Assembly (NCBI GenBank): GCA_013373425.1 | Contig: JABXHW010000003.1 | Span: 1-64,000, forward strand | Length of the DNA: 64,000 nucleotides | Source of the DNA: Flavobacteriia bacterium | GTDB lineage: Bacteria; Bacteroidota; Bacteroidia; Flavobacteriales; Schleiferiaceae | Reading direction: 5' to 3' | Part shown: one piece after another, positions 34,261 through 42,464 of the stretch | Layout of the letters: each line of letters opens with the position of its first letter | Numbering within the stretch: the stretch's first letter is position 1 | Notes under the pieces: generated by a model | Seen by the model: the letters and a program-made list of their open reading frames with translations, nothing else | Told to the model about the DNA's origin: nothing | Databases searched by the model: none | Program-made: the position numbers and the translations under genes

Positions 34261-34905
34261 CCAGCTCCGAATATCTTGATATGCTTCTGGTGTGATGCCA
34301 TGTGGCATTTGATATCGCCTGTAGGTATGCTGGATTCCCACCTTTTCGAGATAGCTAACGCTCTGATCCGCCCATGAAACGGGAATCACCGGATCTTCAG
34401 AGCCATGGGTGATAAAGTAGGGGATCTTCTGAACAAGCGCCATTGGAGCTGTTGAAGGCATCAGCTCTTGTACAATGTAACCCGACATTGCCACCACAGC
34501 TTTCAACTTTTCTGGATGACGGAATGAGTAGGCGTAGCTCATTATTGCGCCCTGAGAGAATCCCATCAACGTGATGTTCTCTGTATCTACATCATAATGA
34601 TTGCCCATTTCATCAATGAACTTCTCCAATAGCTGAATGCTATCGAGTCCAGCATCAACATCGGTCCACTTTTCGCCACTCTCATTCCAATTGATTTCAT
34701 ACCAAGCAAAACCACCAAACCCTAGTCTCAAAGGAGCTCTCAGTGAAATGACATGGTGCTTTTGATGTAGGTCTTGGGCAAAAGAGAATAAGTCATTCTC
34801 GTGACTTCCATATCCATGAAGTAACAGAATGACGGGCGCTTTTCCATTCGCTGGTTTCTCTCTTGGCGGTAAATCAACTGCGTGTAATGGGAGGTCTGAA
34901 CTCAT
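34237..34905 (-). CDS. Alpha/beta hydrolase (phospholipase/carboxylesterase family)
   Basis: Serine esterase of 222 aa, cytoplasmic, no signal. The oxyanion segment is LLLHGYGSHENDLFSFA, the nucleophile motif GFSQG, the acid in HGSEDPVIPVSWAD and the catalytic His in YQMPHGITPEAY, so the triad is complete. It belongs to the carboxylesterase type 2/YpfH group that acts on short acyl esters or acyl-protein thioesters; the substrate is unknown. Four-base overlap with the Nudix gene upstream and convergent overlap with pnuC: last gene of the 37380-34237 operon. Confidence 0.9.
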   Translation of the reverse strand: MSSDLPLHAVDLPPREKPANGKAPVILLLHGYGSHENDLFSFAQDLHQKHHVISLRAPLRLGFGGFAWYEINWNESGEKWTDVDAGLDSIQLLEKFIDEMGNHYDVDTENITLMGFSQGAIMSYAYSFRHPEKLKAVVAMSGYIVQELMPSTAPMALVQKIPYFITHGSEDPVIPVSWADQSVSYLEKVGIQHTYRRYQMPHGITPEAYQDIRSWLVENIGI

Positions 34906-35435
34906 GAATTGCGGATATAAGACCCCAAATGTACTTCACTCGAATTTGGATTCTGAAGAAATGCCTTTAAAGCATGCGTATTACTGGAGAAAGCAATTTC
35001 ATTCCAAGGAATTTCAGATGGTTCAAAGAACTCAATTTCAATGCTTTCCGGAGTGAGGGTATATTCGATACTTGAAGATGTGGCCTTGAAAATGAGATAG
35101 ACTTGATTCGCGTGAACCACACTGAAAACGGAATGCAAGCGATCAATAGTAACACTCATTCCCGTTTCTTCTTCCACTTCTCGTAATGCCCCTTCTTCTG
35201 CGGTTTCACCATTCTCCATAAATCCCGCTGGAAGGTTCCAAAACCCTTTGCTGGGTTCGATTCCGCGCTTAGCTAGGAGAATTTTACCGTCATGCTCAAT
35301 CAGGCACCCTACAACAATTAGTGGGTTCTGGTAGTGAATGGTGTTGCAATTCTCACATACAACTCTCAATCGATGGTCGCCATCGGGAATAGTTGATGTT
35401 AATTGATCAGAGCCGCAGTTAGAGCAGTAGTTCAT
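34902..35435 (-). CDS. Nudix hydrolase with N-terminal zinc ribbon
   Basis: Hydrolyses a nucleoside diphosphate linked to another moiety. The 177 aa protein has an N-terminal zinc ribbon (CSNCG, then CENCN about 20 residues later) like the NADH pyrophosphatase NudC group, followed by the Nudix fold with FWNLPAGFMENGETAEEGALREVEEETG split over the Nudix box (Gly, Glu and REVxEExG all present). Without the NudC SQPWPFP signature it is better called a zinc-ribbon Nudix hydrolase, possibly ADP-ribose- or NADH-type. Coupled by four-base overlaps to both neighbours. Confidence 0.9.
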   Translation of the reverse strand: MNYCSNCGSDQLTSTIPDGDHRLRVVCENCNTIHYQNPLIVVGCLIEHDGKILLAKRGIEPSKGFWNLPAGFMENGETAEEGALREVEEETGMSVTIDRLHSVFSVVHANQVYLIFKATSSSIEYTLTPESIEIEFFEPSEIPWNEIAFSSNTHALKAFLQNPNSSEVHLGSYIRNS

Positions 35436-36727
35436 TTTCTCTCCGTGTTCACACTGACTCCTAATTTATGGAGTAAGGTGTACAAGCCAAAGTATGTTCT
35501 GTTGAGATAGATAGCATCAGCAGGACCACGCCCAGCACCAATCTTGCGAATCTTCTTATCCTTTCCATACTTATTTCCCATAGCGTAAATCTTCTCGATA
35601 TACTCAAGGTTGCCAAAGTCGAACGGCGACTCGCGGAAAGGTCGGCCGAGAAGTTCCAAGAACTCCGACATAGTATTAAAAATGAACGTTTTCAGCTCCT
35701 GTTCATCTTTCTCCTCATAGAACTTGAGCTCCATTAACGCGGAGTCCAACTTGTCCTCATCGTTCAGAATGTCTTTCTCTGTAAGCTTGAAGAAGCTGTT
35801 GTAAAAAGAGGTTGGCAATTTTTTTACACATCCGAAATCAATGATTCCAACCTTTCCATCTTGGGTGAAGAGGAAGTTACCCGGGTGTGGGTCTGCGTGT
35901 AACTCGTGCAAGGTGTGAATTTGGAAGTCATAGAAATCCCAAATCGCTTGACCAATTTGCTGTTTGATTTCATCAGATGGGTTGGTGGCGAGAAACTCCT
36001 TTAAATGGAGTCCGTCCATCCAGTCCATGGTTAGAATCCTATCATTACTCCATTGTGGATAGTATTTCGGGAACACCAAATTATCTAGATGGGCACATGC
36101 TTCTGATATTCCAGATCCTCGTTCCAGCTCAAGAACATAGTCACATTCTTCCTCCATTCGTGTAGCCACTTCGCTTACATAGTGCTCAATGTCACTTGGA
36201 TTGAGTTGAAACAGTCGAGCAGCTAATGGCTTCACAACTTTCAAATCGCTTTGCAGACTATCCTTAACGCCGGGATACTGCACTTTAACAGCGTATTTAT
36301 TTCCGTCAAGCTCAGCCTGGTGTACTTGTCCCATACTTGCTGCACTTACTGCCTTCTGGGTAAATGAATCAAAAATATCGTTTGGAGATTTTCCGATTGC
36401 TTTTCGAAAAGACTGAATAACTAGAGGATAGGAGAGTGGAGGGGCGCTGTACTGAGCAAGAGAAAACCGATCAGCGTAAGCCTCCGGAAGGATGCCTTGG
36501 TCCATCGACATCATCTGAGCAACCTTCAAGGCCGAACCTTTTAATTCGCTAAGGGCATCATAGATATCTTCTGCATTCGCTTGGTGGAGATCGTTTTCAT
36601 CGGTTTCTGAGTTCACCAACTTCTTCGCATAGTGCTTCAGGTAGTTCCCACCAATTTGAACACCAGTTTTCAGGAATCTACCTGTTCTGGCACCTTTGCT
36701 GGTAGGGATTTTATCTTGTTCTTTCAT
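35432..36727 (-). CDS. AarF/ABC1/UbiB family atypical kinase
   Basis: UbiB-type protein-kinase-like protein of 431 aa. It has the KxGQ-like motif (GSALKVAQMMSMD), the Ala-rich loop in place of the Gly-rich loop (AVSAASMGQVHQA), the catalytic Lys in YAVKVQYPGV, and HADPHPGNFLF and IIDFGCVKKL (catalytic loop and DFG). Relatives support ubiquinone synthesis or lipid functions; Bacteroidota use menaquinone, so the role here is open. No C-terminal membrane helices are obvious. It overlaps the TetR-like gene by four bases, an arrangement that suggests the regulator controls it. Confidence 0.92.
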   Translation of the reverse strand: MKEQDKIPTSKGARTGRFLKTGVQIGGNYLKHYAKKLVNSETDENDLHQANAEDIYDALSELKGSALKVAQMMSMDQGILPEAYADRFSLAQYSAPPLSYPLVIQSFRKAIGKSPNDIFDSFTQKAVSAASMGQVHQAELDGNKYAVKVQYPGVKDSLQSDLKVVKPLAARLFQLNPSDIEHYVSEVATRMEEECDYVLELERGSGISEACAHLDNLVFPKYYPQWSNDRILTMDWMDGLHLKEFLATNPSDEIKQQIGQAIWDFYDFQIHTLHELHADPHPGNFLFTQDGKVGIIDFGCVKKLPTSFYNSFFKLTEKDILNDEDKLDSALMELKFYEEKDEQELKTFIFNTMSEFLELLGRPFRESPFDFGNLEYIEKIYAMGNKYGKDKKIRKIGAGRGPADAIYLNRTYFGLYTLLHKLGVSVNTERK

Positions 36728-37380
36728 CGGTAATTCTGAAATAAGAATTTACCTAGATCCAAGGCAGAGTCAACACTTCCTTTGCTCAATAAATCAAAAG
36801 CCAGATTGACACTCTTCTCAATGGCTGCATCCGATTTTTCGAATCCGGCACTTTCATCTTTCACCCAAAATCCTGTGATGAATAGCAATAGAATCCAAAG
36901 CGCTTCATCATAGTGATCGCTCATTTTGAAACGCCTTTCGATTTCTCCATTTGATGAACCTTCAATCACCCAAGTCTGGAAAGCGCTTTTCACATGTCCT
37001 CGAAGGCTTTTCAAGGTTGAGCCTGGGAGTGGCGACCATTGATTCTTGAAATTAAGCTGATAGAAACTGCGGTGTTGCTTCAGAAGTTCAACCCACGCAA
37101 AGGAGAAGGTGAGGAAACGATCACGAACGCTGAGTTCTTTTAGTGCTTCATCGTTTTGAACTTGCTCAAACGCACTGTCGAAAGCTGATTTCCAGACTTC
37201 AGTTTCAATCTGTTCGAATGAGGTGTAGAAATCGTAGAACTCACCTTCGGTAAGACCTTGATCGTCGCAGAAAGCGAATACTGACGCAGGAGATTGACCA
37301 TGGCGACAGTAGTATCGAATGTATTCGTGTTTGAGAGAATCGGCCGAAACTTTGGCCTTTTTGGTTTTAGCTGCTGGCAT
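36724..37380 (-). CDS. TetR/AcrR-like transcriptional regulator
   Basis: All-helical protein of 218 aa. The N-terminus (SLKHEYIRYYCRHGQSPASVFAFCDDQGLTEGEFYDFYTSFEQIE) looks like a TetR helix-turn-helix region with a divergent recognition helix, and the rest resembles a TetR C-terminal ligand domain of the Bacteroidota type that is found beside AarF-family genes. ATG 37380 was preferred over the ATG three codons earlier; both are possible. It leads the operon with the kinase-like gene, the Nudix hydrolase and the esterase, so it may be an autoregulator. Ligand unknown. Confidence 0.78.
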   Translation of the reverse strand: MPAAKTKKAKVSADSLKHEYIRYYCRHGQSPASVFAFCDDQGLTEGEFYDFYTSFEQIETEVWKSAFDSAFEQVQNDEALKELSVRDRFLTFSFAWVELLKQHRSFYQLNFKNQWSPLPGSTLKSLRGHVKSAFQTWVIEGSSNGEIERRFKMSDHYDEALWILLLFITGFWVKDESAGFEKSDAAIEKSVNLAFDLLSKGSVDSALDLGKFLFQNYR

Positions 37381-37447
37381 GATAGACACGTTTTAGAGAT
37401 ATAACCATCCAGATTGAGGTTTGTTGTGTCTTCACATAAGATTCACA

Positions 37448-37876
37448 CTAGAGAATGTCCCAGGTATGATCGGCTAGTAATTTCAAGGTGTGAACGTGTG
37501 CTTCGTACTTCATACCATTCGGCCATTCATCGGGGCCAATCATGGAAAGCACATGAGTTCCATCTTCCTTTAAATAGAGGTGATACACGTGATTGATTTC
37601 CGGCTTAAATCCGATTTGTGCAGCATAGATTATTTCGCTCAGCTCTTTACGTCGTTGAATCTTTTCGGCTTGATGGGCGAGTAATTCGATCTGTTCACGA
37701 ATCTGATCGAGCTGTTGATCCGTCTGGTGGTCCATAGCCTCCAGTGCTCGACTTCTATTTCGATTTAAATCTGGAACGGTAATCTTAGCTCCTCCTACAG
37801 TGTGTGCATAGGGGAGGTTGGAGGGGTTCTCCGTGATTTTATCCTTATCGATGGGATTGTCAGAAGTCTTACTCAT
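37448..37876 (-). CDS. DUF2452 family protein
   Basis: Cytoplasmic protein of 142 aa matching DUF2452: an N-terminal NPSNLPYAHTVGGAKI segment, a central coiled-coil-like helix rich in Gln and Glu (AMDHQTDQQLDQIREQIELLAHQAEKIQRRKEL), then IYAAQIGFKPEINHVYHLYLK and LSMIGPDEW. The family is conserved in Bacteroidota without an assigned function. It overlaps the DUF429 gene by four bases and is the last gene of the 38939-37448 operon. Confidence 0.87.
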   Translation of the reverse strand: MSKTSDNPIDKDKITENPSNLPYAHTVGGAKITVPDLNRNRSRALEAMDHQTDQQLDQIREQIELLAHQAEKIQRRKELSEIIYAAQIGFKPEINHVYHLYLKEDGTHVLSMIGPDEWPNGMKYEAHVHTLKLLADHTWDIL

Positions 37877-38469
37877 ACAAAGATGCAGCCTTCACGTTCA
37901 TCACCGTAAGATACGGAAGATCCCATGTCAAAATTCATCGCAGCCATGAGCGCTAAAAGTGAATCGAGATGATGCCAGGTTTTGATATCCATGCAATCCA
38001 TGATGATGTTTGGATTCAAGGCGTCCTGAAGTTTCGATCGACAAGCGTTGATATGCCGAGAATTTGCCTTGTATCCCAAGTTCGATAAGTCGTACTTGTG
38101 TGCTAGAATCTTAGGGTAGGTTTCCTTGACAACAGATCCCGCATCCTCTAGCTTATCCCTTAGGCGCATTGCACGCGCTGTTAACCCCCCTAGGAACATC
38201 GGGCTCATCGCCTTGACCTCCTTGTCCGCATGGCGAAACATATAGTCATCACAACCATCTACATCGCGGTACTTCCCGGGGAGTGATAGGGGAGCGTCGA
38301 TAAATACTACATCTGGCTTGAAATGTTCTGCAGCGTTCAAGATGAATTGATCGGCATCGACACCCTCATCCACATCCATGAAATAAATCTTGTTCTGTTT
38401 AAATATGGATATGACCGTAGTGCCGGCCAACTTACTGCCAAAGTCTACTCCGAAGAGGATTTTACTCAT
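37873..38469 (-). CDS. DUF429 family protein (RNase H-like fold)
   Basis: Predicted 198 aa protein of the DUF429 family, thought from fold comparison to be an RNase H-like nuclease. The N-terminal ILFGVDFGSKLAGTTVIS and the later DVVFIDAPLSLPGKYRD supply conserved acidic residues of the family; ARAMRLRDKLEDAG and KETYPKILAHKYDL follow. A nuclease activity has not been established for this group, so the function is open. Both ends overlap neighbours by four bases. Confidence 0.83.
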   Translation of the reverse strand: MSKILFGVDFGSKLAGTTVISIFKQNKIYFMDVDEGVDADQFILNAAEHFKPDVVFIDAPLSLPGKYRDVDGCDDYMFRHADKEVKAMSPMFLGGLTARAMRLRDKLEDAGSVVKETYPKILAHKYDLSNLGYKANSRHINACRSKLQDALNPNIIMDCMDIKTWHHLDSLLALMAAMNFDMGSSVSYGDEREGCIFV

Positions 38470-38939
38470 GCCGCCTGTTCCTTCTCGTATTTACCAAACT
38501 TTTCTTCAACCGTCTTAAACCGGTGCTCGAAGATATTCTCTAATCGGCTTTTCACCAATATCGGATGCACTATTCGACCCAATATCCCCAGTGGCAACTG
38601 ATAACTTACAATGTCAGTCATTTCAACACCACCTGGAATCTCAACGAAGTGATGCTCGTGGTGCCAAATCTTGTACGGACCTACACGTTGTTCATCAACA
38701 AAGAATTCTTTGTCTCTAACATGTGTGATTTCAGTAGTCCAATTCATCTTAATTCCGAAGAGCGGGGAAACTTTGTAGTGAATGAAAAGTCCCTCGTACA
38801 TTTCATCAGGAACTTCGCTGAGAATCTGGAATCCCAAATCTTTTGGAGTGATCTTTTGTAGGTTGGCTGGTGCCGAAAAGAACTTCCACGCTTCTTCGAG
38901 CGACATCGGGATTCTCTGTGTTCTTTTCAATGTGTACAT
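38466..38939 (-). CDS. SRPBCC (START-like) family protein
   Basis: Ligand-binding helix-grip protein of 157 aa, similar to the group annotated as cell-division-inhibitor-like or polyketide cyclase-like SRPBCC proteins. It starts YTLKRTQRIPMSLEEAWKFFSAPANLQKITPKDLGF and continues with a beta sheet (MTDIVSYQLPLGILGRIVHPIL) and the long C-terminal helix (RLENIFEHRFKTVEEKFGKYE). ATG 38939 is the family start; an in-frame ATG at 38993 would read through the divergent M14 gene's start. Only 34 bases separate these divergent genes, so their promoters must overlap. Confidence 0.86.
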   Translation of the reverse strand: MYTLKRTQRIPMSLEEAWKFFSAPANLQKITPKDLGFQILSEVPDEMYEGLFIHYKVSPLFGIKMNWTTEITHVRDKEFFVDEQRVGPYKIWHHEHHFVEIPGGVEMTDIVSYQLPLGILGRIVHPILVKSRLENIFEHRFKTVEEKFGKYEKEQAA

Positions 38940-38973
38940 TTCACGTGTATTTTTAGAAAAAACACCATCGGGG

Positions 38974-40710
38974 ATGACAAAGTTCAAATTCATCGCATCA
39001 TTTCTACTATTTCTAGGGACAGTCGCACTTCAAGCCCAGTTGATATCAATCCCACATTTGCACGAGGAGAATCAAACTTTCACCTATGAAGAGCTCATCA
39101 GCTACTATGAGCAACTCGCAGAGGCTAGTGACAGATGCATATTGATTGAGATTGGTCAATCCGACGTGGGGTTACCTATTCACGCCTTGGTAGCGACGAA
39201 CGAAGGATTGTCTCCTGAGAACCTCGAACAAGTCATGTCGATGAAGTACGTAATGGCCATCAATAACGGCATTCACCCTGGTGAGAGCTGTGGGGTAGAT
39301 GCTTCGCTTCATTTTATCAATGAATATCTATCCGAAGATGTGATGCCATGGAGCAATGAAATGATCGTGATCGTTCCGATGTACAACATCGGTGGAGCGC
39401 ACAACAGAGGGTGCTGCACTAGAGCCAATCAAAATGGCCCCATTTCACAAGGTTTTAGAGGGAATGCGAGGAACTATGACCTAAATAGAGACCTCATCAA
39501 AGCTGATGCAAGAAACACCTATGCACTTTACCGCTTGTTCGACCTATTTGAGCCTGAGATATTTATTGATACACATTCCACGAACGGTGCCGACTATCCC
39601 TACGAAATGACATTGATCACAAGTCCATGGCAGAAGTATCCAGAGCCCATGCAGGAAGTCGTAAGGAGTGCGGAAGCTTTGATGTTCGAAAGAATGGACG
39701 AAAGAGGTGTACTCATGTCGCCATACATCAATGTCTTTGGAAGAACTCCTAATTCAGGCTTTACGCTGTTTCCTGAAGGAGCGATGTACACAACGGGGTA
39801 CGCGGCACTACATGGCTCTGTTGCTTTTGTAACCGAGGCGCACATGCTCAAACCTTATGACGTGAGGGTCCATGCTACCCAGGTGTTCCTGGAAGAAGCG
39901 CTGTACTTATTAAATCAAGGCGGTCTAGGGAACGATATAGGCAATGCTTACGGACGCTCAATTGAAGAAGAATACAATCGCCAAGTAATCCAATGGAGTG
40001 TAGATGAAACGCATGCCGACACGCTGGATTTCCTGGCTTTCGAGGCAGGATACAAGGAGAGTAAAGTCACTGGTGCACAGCGATTGTTCTACACGGATGA
40101 AATTGAAGAAATACGAATTCCATATTTCAATCGGCTCAAGCCAGAAATGACCATCGTTGTTCCGGAAGCGTACTACATACCAATTGGGCAGTGGGAAATT
40201 CTCGAAAGATTCGCAGCTGTGGGCGTTGAAATGGATACCATCGTTGTGATAGAAGGTAATCAGAATAGGCTTGTACAGCAATTTCATGTAGATAGCTATT
40301 CCTACATAGATCGTCCGTACGAAGGGCATGTTATGATTGGACCACTCGATGTGAGTTTACAGCGAAAAGCATTGCCAGGTGGACAATACGTATACATTCC
40401 CACGCAGCAACCCATGGGTAGATACTTGCAGGAATGTTTACACCCATTAGCTCCATCAAGCTTTATGCGCTGGAATTTCTTCGCTTCCTACTTGCAACAG
40501 AAAGAGCATTATAGCAATTATGTTTGGGAGGATACGGCAGCTGAACTGTTGGAGAACAATGATCAACTTAGGGATGAATTTGAAGCGAAGAAGGAGAGCG
40601 ACCTTGAATTCGCAGGCAGCCCTGACCAGCAATTGTATTGGATTTACATACACAGTGAATATTACGAGGATTCACATATGAACCTTCCATACTATCTCAC
40701 TATCGATTAA
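38974..40710 (+). CDS. Exported M14-family zinc carboxypeptidase
   Basis: Secreted or periplasmic metallopeptidase of 578 aa. The signal peptide (KFKFIASFLLFLGTVALQAQ) is followed by an M14 domain: zinc ligands HPGE (NNGIHPGESCG) and the His in IDTHSTNGADY, and a Glu in FVTEAHML that fits the catalytic position. NYDLNRDLIK contains the conserved Asn-Arg substrate-binding residues. The C-terminal 200 residues are unassigned and there is no T9SS sorting domain. ATG 38974 is set by the signal peptide. The gene diverges from the SRPBCC gene and its stop overlaps the XRE gene by four bases. Confidence 0.9.
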   Translation: MTKFKFIASFLLFLGTVALQAQLISIPHLHEENQTFTYEELISYYEQLAEASDRCILIEIGQSDVGLPIHALVATNEGLSPENLEQVMSMKYVMAINNGIHPGESCGVDASLHFINEYLSEDVMPWSNEMIVIVPMYNIGGAHNRGCCTRANQNGPISQGFRGNARNYDLNRDLIKADARNTYALYRLFDLFEPEIFIDTHSTNGADYPYEMTLITSPWQKYPEPMQEVVRSAEALMFERMDERGVLMSPYINVFGRTPNSGFTLFPEGAMYTTGYAALHGSVAFVTEAHMLKPYDVRVHATQVFLEEALYLLNQGGLGNDIGNAYGRSIEEEYNRQVIQWSVDETHADTLDFLAFEAGYKESKVTGAQRLFYTDEIEEIRIPYFNRLKPEMTIVVPEAYYIPIGQWEILERFAAVGVEMDTIVVIEGNQNRLVQQFHVDSYSYIDRPYEGHVMIGPLDVSLQRKALPGGQYVYIPTQQPMGRYLQECLHPLAPSSFMRWNFFASYLQQKEHYSNYVWEDTAAELLENNDQLRDEFEAKKESDLEFAGSPDQQLYWIYIHSEYYEDSHMNLPYYLTID

Positions 40711-41081
40711 CTCTCTTTTCGAATCACTCTAAAACTTTCTCCTTCGATAAGAAGCAGAGTAGAGGGGATGCCCTTCTCTTCATAGGTGGGCTTTAGTGGC
40801 AATGGAGCAGGCGTAGAAGTTGGCTCTTCAACTCCCTCTTTTTCAAGAGCAGGAGCCTCTTTCTCCTTTGGAGCTTGGCTTTTTCCTTGAAGCAACCAAG
40901 CTGGATCTATATCGTCATACGTATCCAGAATCTGTACCACTACATGAAGAGAAGGCTTATTTCGTCCCGATAAGATATGAGAAACTATAGGGCGCTTGAT
41001 ATCAATAGCATCCGCAAACGCAGCATTGGTCAAGCTTTTCTCTTCAATAATCTGTCGAATTCTATTGGTTATTTCCTCCAT
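40707..41081 (-). CDS. XRE-type helix-turn-helix regulator
   Basis: DNA-binding protein of 124 aa. Residues about 17-56 form a Cro/CI-type HTH (LTNAAFADAIDIKRPIVSHILSGRNKPSLHVVVQIL); the remainder is a Pro/Glu-rich linker and a short C-terminal strand-rich piece with no known domain. It is preceded by a perfect inverted repeat (41085-41105) covering its -7 box, which predicts autorepression, and its start is only four bases past that box. The upstream PhoD-like gene is on the same strand and its stop codon falls in the operator. Target genes beyond itself are unknown. Confidence 0.88.
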   Translation of the reverse strand: MEEITNRIRQIIEEKSLTNAAFADAIDIKRPIVSHILSGRNKPSLHVVVQILDTYDDIDPAWLLQGKSQAPKEKEAPALEKEGVEEPTSTPAPLPLKPTYEEKGIPSTLLLIEGESFRVIRKES

Positions 41082-41084
41082 ACC

Positions 41085-41105
41085 ACAAATGTAAATAACA
41101 TTTGT
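41085..41105 (-). promoter_or_regulatory. Operator/promoter of the XRE gene: ACAAATGT-N5-ACATTTGT
   Basis: Perfect 8-base inverted repeat with a five-base spacer. The -7 box TACATTTG (minus strand, 41086-41093) is embedded in it, and a TTG lies 22 bases upstream (41116-41118). The box ends four bases before the start codon (leaderless prediction). The repeat shape and position fit autorepression by the encoded HTH protein. Confidence 0.75.
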
Positions 41106-42391
41106 TACAAGGAATCAATAGTATGACGGGAAATCTCTTCGCCTTCGCTGTTTTTATAGATCACGGTCATTTGACGCTGTCCGCGTTCTCCTGTTACAGA
41201 TACTACAGCATAGTTGCGCTCATCGATGTAATCACCAATTCTGTTCTCATTGACTTCATCGGCTACAACCGTTGAAGGTCCGGATGTCATAGGTGAAACT
41301 GTAAAATCGACCATTCGATGACCATCAAACTCAAGCTCACTCCTTTCTGAATGATGTCGATCACCTGTAAAGAACACCAAGTTATTATAGCCAGTGGCTG
41401 CTAATTGAGACAAGAGGTATTCCCGTTCTTGTGGATACTGAGCGTAGTTCTCGTAGACAGCAGCTGAATTGAGGACTTGTCCACCAATAGCTACAACAAT
41501 GAAACTCGCACTTCTGTAAAAGCGAACCTGACTCACTAACCAGTCAATTTGTTCTTTTCCGAGGATTTGTGGGTTATGGGCGTGTTCACTCGTTCTATGG
41601 GAACGGTTATCGAGGCCGATGACAACGACATCTGAGTAGGTGCTTACCCAACGCAAGTCTTCTACTTCTGAAGTGCCGTAGGATTCTCGAGGCCAGTAAG
41701 TTACAAACGCTTTTCTCGTTTCATCCATCAAAGAAAATGTGCCTAGGCAGTTGTTTGGACCAGCGTCATGATCGTCCCAGATGGCAAGATTTGGGCGTGA
41801 TGAAAGCAATGGTGATAGTGATTCATTTCTTCGAGAGTAGAAATACCTTCTCATAATTCCCGAAGTACTGGTATAATCTGAAGGACGCAAATATAGATTG
41901 TCCCCGAGCCACAAATTGAAATCAGCATCTTCTGCAGCCATATGACCATAGATTCCGTATCCACCGCCATAAGGATCGCCAGGGCGATCAGTAGATTCCT
42001 CATTGATATAGGAACAGCTTCCTGTTACGAAAGAAAAGTCTGGAGCTTCTTTGCGATGCTGCCAATCTTCCAAGGTCGAGAACTCAGTAACATAGTTAGT
42101 GTCGTACTCATTGGAATTGGAGGTAGGGGTGATGTGTGCAATTCGATACACTGTCCCAGGTTCTAGATCATCGAAGCACTTCGCGGTTTCACCTACCCTC
42201 AGAGGGTGATGTGCGTTGTTTGGGCCTAAAGCGAGCCATCCTAAATGGTTGTAATAATCATGGGCTGGAGCATTAATGGCAATAGAAACACTCGCTGTGC
42301 GGTGCGTTACTTCACCCAGAATCAGGGTAGGAGATTGCGCTACCATCCAGAAAGGAAGCAGGCTTAAAACAACAAGTAGGGGTCTGCGCAT
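41105..42391 (-). CDS. PhoD-like alkaline phosphatase/phosphodiesterase family protein
   Basis: Exported metallophosphoesterase of 428 aa. After a signal peptide (MRRPLLVVLSLLPFWMVAQS) and a fibronectin-like N-terminal domain (about 25-105), the PhoD catalytic domain shows FVTGSCSY, NLWLGDNLYLRPSDY, LAIWDDHDAGPNN and FFTGDRHHSE, which supply the metal ligands. PhoD proteins cleave phosphate esters to gain phosphate; this branch may prefer other phosphoesters. No Tat twin-Arg is obvious (only RR at residues 2-3), so export may be by Sec. Its stop lies inside the XRE operator. Confidence 0.88.
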   Translation of the reverse strand: MRRPLLVVLSLLPFWMVAQSPTLILGEVTHRTASVSIAINAPAHDYYNHLGWLALGPNNAHHPLRVGETAKCFDDLEPGTVYRIAHITPTSNSNEYDTNYVTEFSTLEDWQHRKEAPDFSFVTGSCSYINEESTDRPGDPYGGGYGIYGHMAAEDADFNLWLGDNLYLRPSDYTSTSGIMRRYFYSRRNESLSPLLSSRPNLAIWDDHDAGPNNCLGTFSLMDETRKAFVTYWPRESYGTSEVEDLRWVSTYSDVVVIGLDNRSHRTSEHAHNPQILGKEQIDWLVSQVRFYRSASFIVVAIGGQVLNSAAVYENYAQYPQEREYLLSQLAATGYNNLVFFTGDRHHSERSELEFDGHRMVDFTVSPMTSGPSTVVADEVNENRIGDYIDERNYAVVSVTGERGQRQMTVIYKNSEGEEISRHTIDSL

Positions 42392-42464
42392 GATTATCGT
42401 ACTTTTACCTGAGAAAGATAAGAACAGATACCGGCTAGTACTAGCATTCCGACTTTAACTCTAC

